Assembly: GCA_027924585.1 (NCBI GenBank)
Contig: BSBM01000361.1
Span: 40,192,501 to 40,256,500, forward strand
Direction: 5' to 3'
Origin: Larix kaempferi
Taxonomy: Eukaryota > Streptophyta > Pinopsida > Pinales > Pinaceae
Length of the DNA: 64,000 nucleotides
The position numbers and the translations under genes were made by a program. Shown here piece by piece: positions 23,003-34,007 of the stretch. The notes below the pieces were generated by a model. The model had not been told where the DNA came from. It ran no database searches and worked only from the letters and a program-made list of their open reading frames with translations. The first letter of the stretch is position 1. Each line of letters begins with the position of its first letter.

Positions 23003-24583
23003 TGTTGGCTTACAAACTGATCTAGAGGTTTTCTAATGTAGACCCAGGTTCTTTGCAGTTTCACTTAACCAACAAAACCCCTTCTCACCGGCCCCTTCGG
23101 CAATATCCTGCCAATAGGATGAGGTCTCACCCGAGTGTAGATAATGGGGGCACTACGGAATAAGGTTTCCACAGTGGTGTGATGAGTTGTTCGGACAGGC
23201 TTACTGCACATCGCACTATCATACTTGCACTGTGAACTAAGGACTGCGTGACGATAGACTGCGTCACGGTCTGCACTTCTACAACCTAACTACTGCACAC
23301 CCAACGCATCCATGGATTGTGCGGTTAGGTCCAGTTGCAAATATTAGGACAATGCAATTTGCTTATATGCTTCCTCTTCTAGATTTAAGCGATATTGAAG
23401 ACATTACTTAACACTCTAACCGTCCATCCACTACCTTAGACTAAGTGACTTATCACAATTGCAAACAGATGAAACATAAAATATTGCACACAACCATTGT
23501 TGCACGTCAAAGGGTTATACGATCTGATCCTTACATACATATGTGATTATTCAATAACTGATACTTCTACAAACTTAGAATATTAAGCATTCTTCATTCA
23601 TCCATTCACACAATACTTAACATATCATTCCCATCTCTCCTCTATGGTGAATACATATAAAAGCATTAACATAACAACTAATAAACGAGAATCCAAATAT
23701 CGACTGTAAGCAAATAAGCAAATGCAGAAATACAACAATCACACTACATAGTATTTAACATGGTTCACCCCCTGGATGGAGGCTACATCCCCAAGAATTG
23801 TTGTTATATTAGTCTTTGGGAAGGGTACAATAGTTCTTTGTCTGCGCACTCAGTTGCATACTTTCTTCGCTCTAAGATAGGTCTCTACGCACACAACTAT
23901 AGAGCCTTTACAATAGCTTCCAAGCTTAAAGATTCTAACAATGTTCAATAATGACCAACAAAAATGAACAGTAACCATCTCCCATACAAAAATGCCTTAT
24001 TTATAGATCATGCCTGTAGGTCATGTCTTTACAATATGCAGGAAAAAACCCTTAGGTTTACAAAACTATCACGCTTTCCCCAAAACTGGATTGATGGCTC
24101 CTAGTAAAGAATATTCCATCGTGGTGATCTTCCACGCATGCTTCATGTCGCTCTCAGCCTTCCTATTGTGCGCATGCCAATAGGTCACTTTCACCGAGTC
24201 GTTCTTCCTCTAACAATCTCGATCGACTGGTTCAGGTAGTGGTATATTTCGTGTGTGTGACCAGTCGCTTTCTCCCTGATTTGCTCTTACCTATCATTTG
24301 GCACTCCTAGAGCATCTTTACAAAAAATAGACCACCGACAGTCTAACCAGAACACGTGCCATCTTCCGTCCAACACTCTGCCTTACTGGATCTCCGTAGA
24401 CTAGACAATTCGCAGCACTGCATCTTCGTAGCACTAATCTTCGCAGCTCTTCCGACACTGCGATATGCGCAACTTCGCAGCATCCCAAAAACTTGTACAA
24501 AAATGTTTCAACTGAACTGCGCTCAGCTCCACAGTTCCAAAACTCCTTTGTTCAAAATTGCCCCACTTAGGCCAGGCCCAACA
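23003..24583 (-). repeat. 5' LTR of element A
   Basis: It is collinear with 10847-12429. It lies upstream of gag in element orientation, so it carries the active promoter of the original element. The sequence just inside (minus strand, from 23002) does not match the common tRNA-Met primer-binding site, so the primer tRNA is not identified. Confidence 0.87.
23998..24005 (-). promoter_or_regulatory. TATA box in the 5' LTR of element A
   Basis: TATAAATA on the minus strand, conserved at the equivalent position of the other LTR (11843-11850). Confidence 0.55.
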
Positions 24584-25719
24584 GACATGGATAAGAAAAA
24601 CATTAAAACCATTTTATATGACATATCTCATTCCTTTGAAAATTCACATGAACCTTCCTTTTTAATAAAACATCCACATGGCTTATTCATTGCTATTGTT
24701 TTCACCTATGCTTACGACATTCTTCTCCTTCGCAAGTAGAGGTTTAATTCTTCACGGCATTCCATTTTTTACCTGACTTTTTTTACTACAGTGGATGTGA
24801 CTTCTCTTCATGGCATTCCATTGTTAGCATTTTCTTCATGGAATAGGTTTTCCACAATTCGTCGATTTTCACAATATTGGCAGGATGGATTCCATGGATT
24901 TATGACTCCAGCGGCAGTGTCTTCACACAGGCATATCTTACCCTTTTTTTTGTTGCAGCCTTCAGTTCCTTCATGCATGGGCTATCATCATGGGATGGAA
25001 TCTCTAGAGACTGCCACAGCTCCATCTTCATTGAATGTAAACAACCCTGGATGGATGTAATGTAATACAAAGTTAAACATTTCTTCAAAGCTGTCCTCAA
25101 ACTTTGAAAGATGCATCATCTATGATTCTTTATCCACAGTTTCAACCGCTTAGAACATATCTTCATTTTTCTTCCACAAATGTGCATTCCATATTCGAAC
25201 TTCACATAGGCATCAATGTTGCATTCAAATCCGCTCCTTCACACCCTTCACTAGACGCAAATTGTTCAGCTTGCAACTGTGGCACCAATAGATCTACATA
25301 TCCAACCAAATCTACAATGATCTTCTTCTGCACATGCATAGTACCATAATGCAAACAATGATCGATGGCTCCATATAGTATATCTAGGCCTGCCTTTATC
25401 TACGCAAGTTTCCTTGATTGAACCAGACATGCAGCAACAATAATCAACGACGCCAATGGATTTTCTCTACACATGGTGGGTTTAATTTCAGCTCAGCGAT
25501 GTGGGGGCAATACAATCCCAACACACCATTCTTGGCCCTCTACTCAGATCTCTTTGGACTCACACACAGGAAGCACGTTTTCTTCCTAGATCAAGCACAT
25601 TTTCTTCCTAGATCAACCTCGACCTCAACACGTAAACCAGATCTAATTAGATCCACAACAATCTACCTCTGCACACTTATAGCATTCAACGAGCACAACA
25701 ACACCAATACTCTAACCAT
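24584..25719 (-). other. Interior of element B, 5' portion
   Basis: About 1.1 kb with no gag or pol domain. A short direct repeat of TTTTCTTCCTAGATCAA is near 25580-25617. It is the leader-side half of B, cut from 10377-10846 by element A. Confidence 0.5.
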
Positions 25720-25732
25720 GGTTCTGATGCCA
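25720..25732 (-). promoter_or_regulatory. Primer-binding site of element B
   Basis: The minus strand reads TGGCATCAGAACC, two bases inside the right LTR. It differs at two positions from the usual plant initiator tRNA-Met complement (TGGTATCAGAGCC), both transitions. Confidence 0.7.
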
Positions 25733-25734
25733 GT

Positions 25735-26083
25735 TGTTAGGAATTACAAGCATACATATTTTAACTTTCGAGAGAAATAAATAGAAACAAGCAATCACAT
25801 AACAGACACATAATTTACCCTATAAACCCCATACGGGGAAAAAACCATCACTCAATGAAGATCTTCATTACCCTTCAACTAAACCAGCCAAGACGGGCCA
25901 AGTGAGCTAGCCACCTCTCACCTCCAGGCCACTTTACAATGGAGCCTCCTCAAGCCTTATAAAGGCTTCCTTACATGAAATACCATGGGGCAATACCATG
26001 GGAGACAACAAACCATGTGCCCATAAACATGTGTTGGACCTAACTAACTTTGACTCATTCCTGAGTCAAGGTTAACCCTAACA
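25735..26083 (-). repeat. 5' LTR of element B
   Basis: Pair of 10018-10365. It lies next to the primer-binding site. A TATA-like CTTTATAAGG on the minus strand is at about 25955-25964. Confidence 0.88.
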
Positions 26084-26784
26084 ATCAGAGTGTAGATTTT
26101 AATTTACCCTTAACTTGTTTTCCCCAAGTTATTCAGGATATTTCAGAGGTAGCAGGAAACCCAACATCCAACTCAGTACTCCTGAGCTCCAGGATGCTCC
26201 AGGGGATTTTAAGCCTCAGCCATTAAGAGAATCAATCAATCACATCCTATTAAGAGTAAATGCAGTGCTCCTACAAGCTTGAGGTAGTTCTCCTACCTAC
26301 ATAGAATTTAGTGTCCAAGCCAATACCCAGCTATATGATTCCTCTTAATATGGACCATTTTGGTTGTCCCAAATCTATTCTCCTTCACTTGTCTTCATTT
26401 GTCTCAGGTTATTGTTCTCCCCAACACCCATTTCTCTTGTCTGTTAAGATCATGAGAATGTGAATAATGAAGTGTTTTCAATGAGTTTCACTTTTTATTC
26501 TCTTAGGTGTGAAATTCCTTATTTTATGAATTCTTTTAATTCATTAGTCTCCCAAATATTTTCTTTAGGGTTTTCCCTTTTCTCCAATAATAATTTCTTA
26601 TGATTATTATAATTGGCATTTTCCCTCCAACCCTTAGGGGACTGTGACTCCCATCTCATTAATGTGCTGGTCCACATGGTCATTAGAAATCAATTTATCA
26701 TATTTCGAAAATCACCTAAGTAAAATGAAATAATACTTAGAATAAATATAATAGGGGTTCAAAGTCCAAAATTGGGGTATTACA
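26084..26784 (-). repeat. Proximal part of the chromovirus 3' LTR
   Basis: On the minus strand the LTR starts TGTAATACCCCAATTTTGG directly after a purine tract and runs leftward until the B insertion at 26083. It has no coding content. The rest of this LTR should lie left of 10018. Confidence 0.65.
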
Positions 26785-26799
26785 TTTCCCCTCCCCTTA
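26785..26799 (-). promoter_or_regulatory. Polypurine tract of the chromovirus
   Basis: The minus strand reads TAAGGGGAGGGGAAA, immediately before TGTAATACCCC. A pure purine run at an LTR edge is diagnostic. Confidence 0.8.
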
Positions 26800-26889
26800 A
26801 TTTTTCACTGTCCTCGGTGTTAAACAGTTTTGCAAAAACAACAAATAACATAATAAGCAAATTCAATTTGTGTCATGTACTTATTCGAA

Positions 26890-28197
26890 CAGGAAAGGGT
26901 ATGCTTCTTGCATTTACTTTTCCATTTCCCATGTAGCCTCTTCAGGCTTATAGTGCTCCCATTGCACTTTTACCTGAACGATGGTTCGATTCCGAAGTAC
27001 CACCTATTTCCGATCCAATATGCATATAGGGTCTGTCTGGAAGTGTCCTTTTGATTCCACCTAAATCACATGCCAGTTTACAATATGCTTAGGATCATAT
27101 ACATATTTCTTCAGTAGTGAAATATGAAACATATCATGTACTTTACAATTTGTTGGTAAAGCTAACTGATAAGAAACAGGTCCTACTCTAGCAATTATTT
27201 GGAAAGGACCACAAAATCTTGGTGCAAGTTTGGAAACCTTTCCCAAGCTCAAAGAACTTTTCTTTGCTTTCACTCTTAGGAATACATGATCCCCAAATTC
27301 AAATTCTTTGTGTTCTTTATGCTTATCAACATAGCTTTTCTGTTTGTCTTGGGAAGTTTTTAAGTTTGTTTTAACTTCCTGCACAATGTTTTCTAGTTCA
27401 GATAACATTTCAGGACCCATCACAATCCAATTCACTGGATCAGCCCAAGTCATAGGGCTTTTACACTTTCTTCCATACAACACTTCGAAAGGACTCATTC
27501 CTGCAGAAGTTTGATAACCATTATTGTAGGAAAATTCAGCTAAGTGTAGGTAGTTTTCCCACTGTTTTGGGTTATCCACAACATACAAGCGAAGCATGTC
27601 CTCAAGGATTTGGTTCACCCTCTCAGTCTGTCCATCTATTTGCGGATGGTAGGTTGTACTAAAACTCAATCTAGACCCCAAACCTGTAAGCAGATCCTTC
27701 CAAAAGTGTGAGGTGAATTTTGTATCCCTGTCAGATATAATCACCTTGGGAATTCCATGGAGTCTAAAGAATTATTTCATGAAAACCTCTGCAATGTTTA
27801 TTGCCTTGAAAGTGGATTTGACTAGTGTGAAGTGAGATGCCTTAGTCAACTTATCCACTACTACCATGATTGCATCATATTGCTTGTTATTTTTAGGCAA
27901 CCCGGTGATAAAATCCATGGAAATGGTCTCCCATTTCCATTCAGGTACTGGTATGGGCTACAACAAACCAGCCCGATGTTGATGTTCCCCTTTCACCTGC
28001 TGATAGTCCATACATTTTGCGATGTATTCAACAATTTCTGATTTTAGTCTAGGCCAATAGTATTGTTTTATAACAGCTGTTAGCATTTTCTGATAACCTG
28101 GATGACCAGAATATGGTCTTTTGTGAAATTCGTCCAGAATCAGTTGCTTTAATTCTGCTTGATCCTGTATGTACAATCCTTTTTTAAATAGAAGCAA
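26890..28197 (-). pseudogene. Chromovirus integrase with C-terminal chromodomain
   Basis: 28197-27958 holds the zinc finger ('DEFHKRPYSGHPGYQKML'). Its second Cys is Tyr ('KCMDYQQVKGEH'). TAG interrupts before 'PIPVPEWKWE'. The first DDE Asp is in 'MDFITGLPKN', the second in 'IISDRDTKF' (27744 onward), and the Glu in 'DGQTERVNQ'. The 227-codon open frame 27744-27061 runs through 'LAEFSYNNG' and 'PFEVLYGRK' to 'ISLLKKYVYDP'. The reading goes on through two TAG and one TAA to a chromodomain ('VKVQWEHYKPEEATWEMEK') ending at a TAA at about 26890. The chromodomain would guide insertion through chromatin contacts. Confidence 0.9.
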
Positions 28198-28369
28198 CCC
28201 ATCTTTGGATATGCTGGAAGTTGTTGCTTGTTGATCTGAATTTTCTGCAAGACACTTTTGTCTTAAATTCAGATATTTTTGGTCTTTTTCAGTTGCTGCC
28301 TAGATCTGCGACATTAAATAAGTTTGAAAACTGTTAGCTGAAGCCATAGTTAGTATGTGCATGCATCTA

Positions 28370-29572
28370 CTAAGTGCGTCAGCTATTTTATTTTCTTTTC
28401 CTTTGATATGCTGAATTTCAAATTCAAAATCGCTTAAGAAAGCCAGTCACCTTACTTGCCTTCCATTCAAATTTTGTTGTTCAAAAAGATATTTCAGCCC
28501 AATGTGATCAGTTTTAAAAACAAACCTTTTCCCAAGAAGGTAGTGTTGCCACATTTTTAAAGCATGAATTGTGGAAGCCAGTTCTAAATCATGCGTTGCA
28601 TAGTTTACTTCATGCATCTTCAGCTTTCTAGATTCATAACCAATTACTGAACCATCTTGTGTTAGCACACCTCCCAGACCATCCTTGCATGCTTTCGTGC
28701 ATACTACAAAGTCACCATATGGATCAACCACTTTTATGATAGGAACGGAAGTGAGCAACTATTTCAGCTTCGCGAAACTAGCCTCACACTTGGCTGTCCA
28801 CGGAAACTTGACTTCCTTCCTCTGAAAAGAAGTAATGGGATGGGCCACTTTAGAAAATCCCTCAATGAATTTCCAATAGTACCCGGCTAATCCCATAAAA
28901 GAGCGGACATCGCTTACATTTTGGGGAGTAGGCCAACTCATTTTGGCCTTGATCTTGTCGGGATCTACCGCAATACCTTGTATGATATAATGTGACCCAA
29001 GTATTGTATTTGGTCCTTGTAAAAGTCACATTTGGATAACTTTGCATAAAGCTGATTTTCTCTTGGAACTTGCAGCACCAACCTTAAGTGTTCCTCATTC
29101 CCACTTTCGTTCTTCGAATAGATGAGTATGTCATCAATAAACACTACAACAATTTATCTAGGTACTTGCTGAAAACATTATTCATCAAGCACATAAACGT
29201 GGCTAGTGCATTCATCAGACCGAATGGCATCACCAAAAATTCATAATGTCCATAAAGAGTACGAAAAGCTATCTTGTGCACATATTCTTCTTTAATTCTG
29301 ATTTGATGATAACCCGACCTTAGATCAATTTTTGAAAAGACAATAGCACCCCCAATCTGATCGAACAGATCATCAATCCTTGGCAAGGGATACTGATATT
29401 TTATGGTTACTTTGTTCAGTTGTCTATAATCTATGCACATTCGGAATGTTCCATCTTTCTTCCATACAAATATCATCGGTGCTCCCCATGGAGACACACT
29501 TGGATGGATATAAACTTTTTCCAACAACTCCTGCAATTGTGCTTTCAACTCTATCAATTCAGGTGTACTCAT
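28370..29572 (-). pseudogene. Chromovirus reverse transcriptase and RNase H
   Basis: RT 29572-29144 shows '[20 protein letters not shown]', '[13 protein letters not shown]', '[15 protein letters not shown]' and '[13 protein letters not shown]'. The frame shifts at about 29144, where the catalytic 'VFIDDILIYSK' box follows (near 29110-29140, both Asp kept). RNase H at 28758-28447 has 'VVCTKACKDGLGGVLTQ', where the catalytic Asp of C-T-D-A-S is Lys. It keeps 'HDLELAS' (Glu) and 'FKTDHIGLKYLF' (Asp). The fold ends near 28370 ('IADALSRCMHIL'). Confidence 0.9.
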
Positions 29573-29635
29573 CCGATAAGGTGCCTTAGAATTTGGTATT
29601 GTTCTCGGGGACAGGTCTATGGTAAAATCCAGTTC

Positions 29636-30226
29636 TCATCTAGAAGGTAACTTTGGAATCTCCTCAGGAAGCACATCCTCAAATTCAGCCAAAACATGAT
29701 GTTTTGTGAAATCTGAAATTTCACTTTTCTGATTTTCTGTCATGTGAACAACATAAATTTTGCACCAAGTTTCTGTGCATTTCTTTTCAACTGTAGAGCA
29801 GAAATTTCTCTTAACTTCACTTCTCTTACTATCCCTTGATATTTTTAGGTTGTCCCACATCATTAGTGAATGTAACAGATTTATGATAGCAGTCTATGAA
29901 AACCCTATGTTTTTCGAGCCAATCCATACCGATAAGCAAATCGTACGATCCTAATGGCAAAACATTTAAATCTGCACTAGTGTAAGATTCATTCAACTTC
30001 AAGGGACACTGATTCACTACTTTAGAAACCTTTCTTTTTGTCCCCATGGCCATTTGAACCATCCAAGGATGGATGTATTTGTTTTTGTTAAGTTTGCATG
30101 AATCACAAATTTTTGGGTCTATATAACTTTTACATGTGCCAGAATCAGTCAAGATAGACACAGGTGTCCTAGAAATCATACCTTCAACCTCGATTACAGA
30201 GGCTTGGGGCAGGGGGTGGTTTCACT
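29636..30226 (-). pseudogene. Chromovirus protease and linker to RT
   Basis: 30179-29829 contains the retropepsin site 'ILTDSGTCKSYID' (D-S-G) and the second block 'YDLLIGMDWLEKH'. 29863-29636 continues as linker with 'FEDVLPEEIPKLPSR', the standard lead into chromoviral RT. Zinc knuckle and capsid, expected upstream, are missing. Confidence 0.85.
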
Positions 30227-30461
30227 TTATTGAGCATCCATTTCCCCTCTACTATTTTTTTATTTACTCCTAAACAAGATCGATGGCTAACCATATCCTG
30301 GTAGCATGTATGGAAATTTTGTACAGTTTTAGTAATATAAATCATTTATGCAATTCTTGTATAGTTTCAGTAATATAAATTTCATATTTTTCATGCTATA
30401 TATATATACTAACCTTACTTCAAAACCTTCGATTTCCTTCCTCCTTCCATCCAACATTTTA

Positions 30462-30700
30462 GATTTGCATTGGTCCAAACAAATTTATGCATATACATTG
30501 AATAAATAACTTTACATTATTTTGCATAAAACAACTACATACACATTATATAAACTTGCATTGGTCCAAACAAATTATAGAATATACATTTTATATATGC
30601 ATTGGTCCAAACAAATTTCAGAATATACATTTTAGATATGCATTGGTCCAAACAGATTTCTAAATATACATTATATAAATATCTTTAAATTAATTTGCAT
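30462..30700. repeat. Short tandem repeat with GCATTGGTCCAAAC core
   Basis: Four copies start at 30468, 30558, 30600 and 30640, each followed by AAAT...AATATACATT. The last three are 40-42 bp apart. AT-rich and without coding potential. Confidence 0.75.
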
Positions 30701-33463
30701 ATAAATAACGTTAAGTTATTCTGCATAAAATAGTTACTTTGCATACACATTATATACATAATTTTAAACCTTGGTTATATACAAAAAATGCACAATAGAA
30801 AATAGAGGTTCGTAGCACTTACAAAAACCTACCAAGCTTGGAGTCATTTTTAAGCTATATCATGTACCTTCAAATAATTTTAGAACACAAACAAAGATAC
30901 AATCAGGTCTGAAACAAAATACATCTTCCAAAATATAAAACCTTGGGCACAAAAAAGATAAAAAAAAAATATTCTTACTAGTCGATCACCATACCCATTC
31001 CCATGCAATGATATCAATTGTATCAGTCTCTAAGGTGTGAATGTGAATTGTATCAGTCTGTAAGGTGCATCGACGGGTTCTCTTGCAGAGGAGGGAATAT
31101 TCAGTTTGAGAAGAAAATTAGGGTAAATCAAACTTGAAGACCAAAAATGGGGCAAATTTGGGTAAATCGAAATTGAAGACAAAAAAATGGGGGAATTTTC
31201 CATGGTTACCCCCCTCCATGAAAATTTTGAATTTTTGAGTGATTCAACCCCACATCGAATCATGTGCAACATTAGTTAACCAAATAAGTTAACCTTGCAT
31301 TTTTTCTTGTGCAATCCAAAAAAATTTCATGGTGAAATTGGGGTTTGACTTAAGATGTGCTTAGTGATGTTAATTAACTTGTAATTATTGTTTAATTGAT
31401 GTCTTATTTAGGATACATTTTGGGGGTGGTAATATCTTATGCACTAGAGAGTGGTAACTAATGGACTAAAACTTAGTTGTACTAATACATGACATATCTA
31501 TACAAGCGGAAATTGTTTTTGCTTGCTTGAATCTTAGAGAGTGTTTTACAGGAGCACGTTTATTTTTATTTGAGGAAAAACCAACCTGCATGATTTGAAT
31601 GGTGTGCCAAGAATTCCCTGCTTCTTCGACAAAAGGTTTTAGATTCTGAGTTTGGAAAATAAATACTATATCAAAGGAAGGATCATATTTGACAATAGCT
31701 AATAAATAGAGATGAGAATCCCAATTAGTATAACCAAGATACAAGAAAGTCATAGAGAAAGATAGAGATGTAGTGGTAGATCATAAATATGCTATGCATC
31801 TCGATATGGGGTTGTTAGGTTTAAATCTCATATTTATCTACAGAATTTTTCTAGAAGGATTAAGCCTGGTCCTCCTTTCAGGGTATGTAAGTATGTTCTC
31901 CCTCTTCTGAACAGTTGTTTCGATTGTCACTATCTCAAGAGTACCTCCATCCAGCATTGATTTTAAGCATATCATGTCACCCCCCATCCACATCTAGATT
32001 TGGGGAAATTGGAATGCTTGTCTCTTGGAAAAACAAAGTGTTTTGATAATGCATGAAGGATTTCCTTGACATAACCGTATATTTTCTTGATCCTCTATAG
32101 AAATTGGAACCTTTATGTTCTACCCAATTTCAAATCGGAACTGGAACCTATAGTATATATTCTACCTTGTTTTGTATCCCATCGAGTTCTATCTATCCCG
32201 TTGTATCTCTTCTACAACCACTCACAAAAAATGCACATCATGCATGTATACTGGGTTCTTCCAAACCAATTTCATATTCACTCTATATTCTATATATCAA
32301 GGTTATATACATGCTTATTTTAACAACCATCAAATTTCATACATTCAAAACACTCAATGTAAAATCATAACACCATAGATGGCATGAAACTTGCCCTTTC
32401 CATTCATAATAAAAGTTTATATAAACATAGATTTAAACCTTGATCCTCCTTGTCCTAATTTACATTTAATTGGCCATACTTTCTAATTGCTTGCGGGCTT
32501 GATTTATGCCTTTTAAGTAGCAATATATGTGTACTAATATTTAATTATTTGACTCATATGCATTCATAGTATCTGATTCAGGAGAAGATTTTTGTCAATT
32601 CGAATGGAAAGGATTTGGCCAAAGAGTTCTTGTTAATACTATTTTTAGATTTTCTATTAGATAAATCAGCTTGTAAGATGCATGCTCTAAGGGAGTGCCT
32701 GATATATATCTCGGGGAAAATGCATATATAAGATAGTGACAAAACAATAAAAGGGAAGAAAAGAGAAGAGACATAGAGAATCCAATCGAGATTTCCTGAG
32801 TACAATGGATTTATTTAAGCCTACCAAGAATAATATAGTGGGTTCTCCCCGGGCCATAAACTTGTCTATGGCTTTTATTTGTTTTCAACAGTTGCATGCA
32901 ATTGTAGCTTGTTATGATTCATCTTCATGATGAGGAATTTTGATTCATACTAAGGGATTGGGTGTTTTTAATCATCAAATTTGACAAGAATTGACTCATC
33001 TTAAATGTATTCAATCACATTTCTAAAAAAACAGTGTTTTTATGCATCCTTATCTAAATTTTAGAAATCTATGCCTCGTCCAATTTGTTTTCAATCTTGT
33101 TTCATATTAAAATTGTTTTTGGCATTTTTTAGTTATTTATATTTCGTTTGGTGGTGATCATTATGTGACATGGATTTAGGAATTTGTAGTTTATGAGAGT
33201 TGATACTTTATCTAATAAGTATGCTAAGATATTCTTCTCCTTTAGTTCATATGGTATTTATGTCTAGTTCATGTCAATTGTTGCTTTATTTAGAATATTT
33301 TGTTACAGTGTATTCATGTCTACGCTCAACAGGATATTTTGTTTCAATATTTGCATTCAATGAACTGTGAAATGTATATTTTGATTTGTAGATATTTATC
33401 ATTGATGTTGCTCTTAGTTTATTATTGATTTGGCATATTTTAAATTATTTTGATTTGGTATAG
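30701..33463. other. AT-rich spacer
   Basis: No domain in either strand. Minor direct repeats are GAATTGTATCAGTCT near 31015-31060 and a ~38-bp imperfect duplication near 31110-31195. Short open frames here look random. Confidence 0.4.
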
Positions 33464-34007
33464 ATGGTTGTAGAGGCTATTGGAGGATCTATCTGGTAAA
33501 TGGAAGTTAATCCCTTTCAAAGTGCAAGAGATCCTTGGATTGAATCCAACTAGCATAATGATGGTGGTGGTGGTGATGGTGATGAAAATGGGATAAACAA
33601 CACTACTAGTGGATTTGATAGTGAAGAAGAAGAATTTGTGATGCAACGAGTGGCAATTGGTTGTGATGATGGTGTTGTTCACATTTATGTTGTTCGTGAG
33701 GAAGGCATGGAATATTACATGTCTTTCCCAAGAGTCAAAGGTGATAACATTCACATTATAATACGCTAGAATGGATTTTCATTTATTTTCTTGCAAAGTC
33801 CTAAATTAGCTATTGTATTTTGATAAATTGTTTTGCAATATATGTCTTGACATGAAACCCTAAATTAGCTATTTTACTTTGATAAATTGTTTTGCAATAT
33901 ATGTCTTGTCATGAAACCCTAAATTAGCTATTGTACTTTGAAACATTTTGAGCATTGTTTGGAGTTTGGATGCAAAGAAAATATTTCCGGGAGGTTCTGA
34001 TGGGTAT
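33464..34007 (+). pseudogene. Unprocessed fragment of a UTP4/Cirhin-like WD40 gene
   Basis: The exon 33464-33740 reads 'EAIGGSIW', 'MEVNPFQSARDPW', 'GFDSEEEEFVMQ', 'RVAIGCDDGVVHIYVV' and 'YYMSFPRVKG'. A second piece, 33945-34007, reads 'ILSIVWSLDAKKIFPGGSDG'. Order and spacing match one region of the UTP4/Cirhin WD40 protein of the small-subunit processome (pre-18S rRNA maturation, nucleolus). The exon is bordered by AG (33462-33463) and a donor AAG|GTGATA at 33740/33741, and the two pieces are separated by an intron-like stretch. It is therefore a genomic copy, not a retrocopy. TAA (33497-33499) and TAG (33551-33553) break it. No other exons were found nearby. Confidence 0.7.
33801..33945. 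repeat. 59-bp tandem repeat inside the pseudogene intron
   Basis: CTAAATTAGCTATT begins at 33801, 33860 and 33919, so the period is exactly 59 bp with ~2.4 copies. Copies are nearly identical (a few substitutions), so the expansion is fairly recent relative to the gene decay. Confidence 0.85.

Larger units (their letters stand above)
10847..24583 (-). mobile_element. A: full-length but decayed Tat-like Ty3/gypsy element with ORF3
   Basis: LTRs at 10847-12429 and 23003-24583 (1583 and 1581 bp; TGTTGG...CCAACA ends) enclose, reading leftward, an upstream ORF, gag with zinc knuckles, protease, a gag-like domain, RT, RNase H, integrase and a third ORF. In a ~385-bp stretch the LTRs differ at about 8% of positions, mostly transitions. 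The flanks are GATGT (10842-10846) and GACAT (24584-24588). These fit one original GACGT whose CpG decayed differently on each side. The element lies inside B, so it is younger than B. Confidence 0.88.
10018..26083 (-). mobile_element. B: short non-autonomous LTR retrotransposon, split by element A
   Basis: Two ~348-bp LTRs (10018-10365 and 25735-26083) start TGTTAGG and end CCCTAACA. They differ at about 29 positions plus one indel by my count. The orientation is minus: a primer-binding site (TGGCATCAGAACC, close to initiator tRNA-Met complement) adjoins the right LTR and a polypurine tract (AAAGGGGGCAT) adjoins the left one. Flanks GTCAG (10013-10017) and ATCAG (26084-26088) are a near-perfect 5-bp target duplication. 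Without A the interior is only ~1.6 kb and has no gag or pol, so B must have used proteins from another element. Confidence 0.85.
26084..30226 (-). mobile_element. Truncated Ty3/gypsy chromovirus (protease to chromodomain and 3' LTR)
   Basis: Reading leftward: protease, RT, RNase H, integrase, chromodomain, polypurine tract and the start of a 3' LTR that is interrupted by B at 26084. Integrase followed by a chromodomain defines a chromovirus. Gag, leader and 5' LTR are absent to the right of 30226, where AT-rich spacer begins, so the copy is 5'-truncated. Several stops and at least one frameshift are present. This is the outermost and therefore oldest layer of the nest. Confidence 0.87.

Noticed and set aside
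10018-26083. Two independent solo LTRs at 10018 and 25735
   Set aside because: Primer site on one inner side, purine tract on the other, and near-identical outer 5-bp flanks show that they are the ends of one element.
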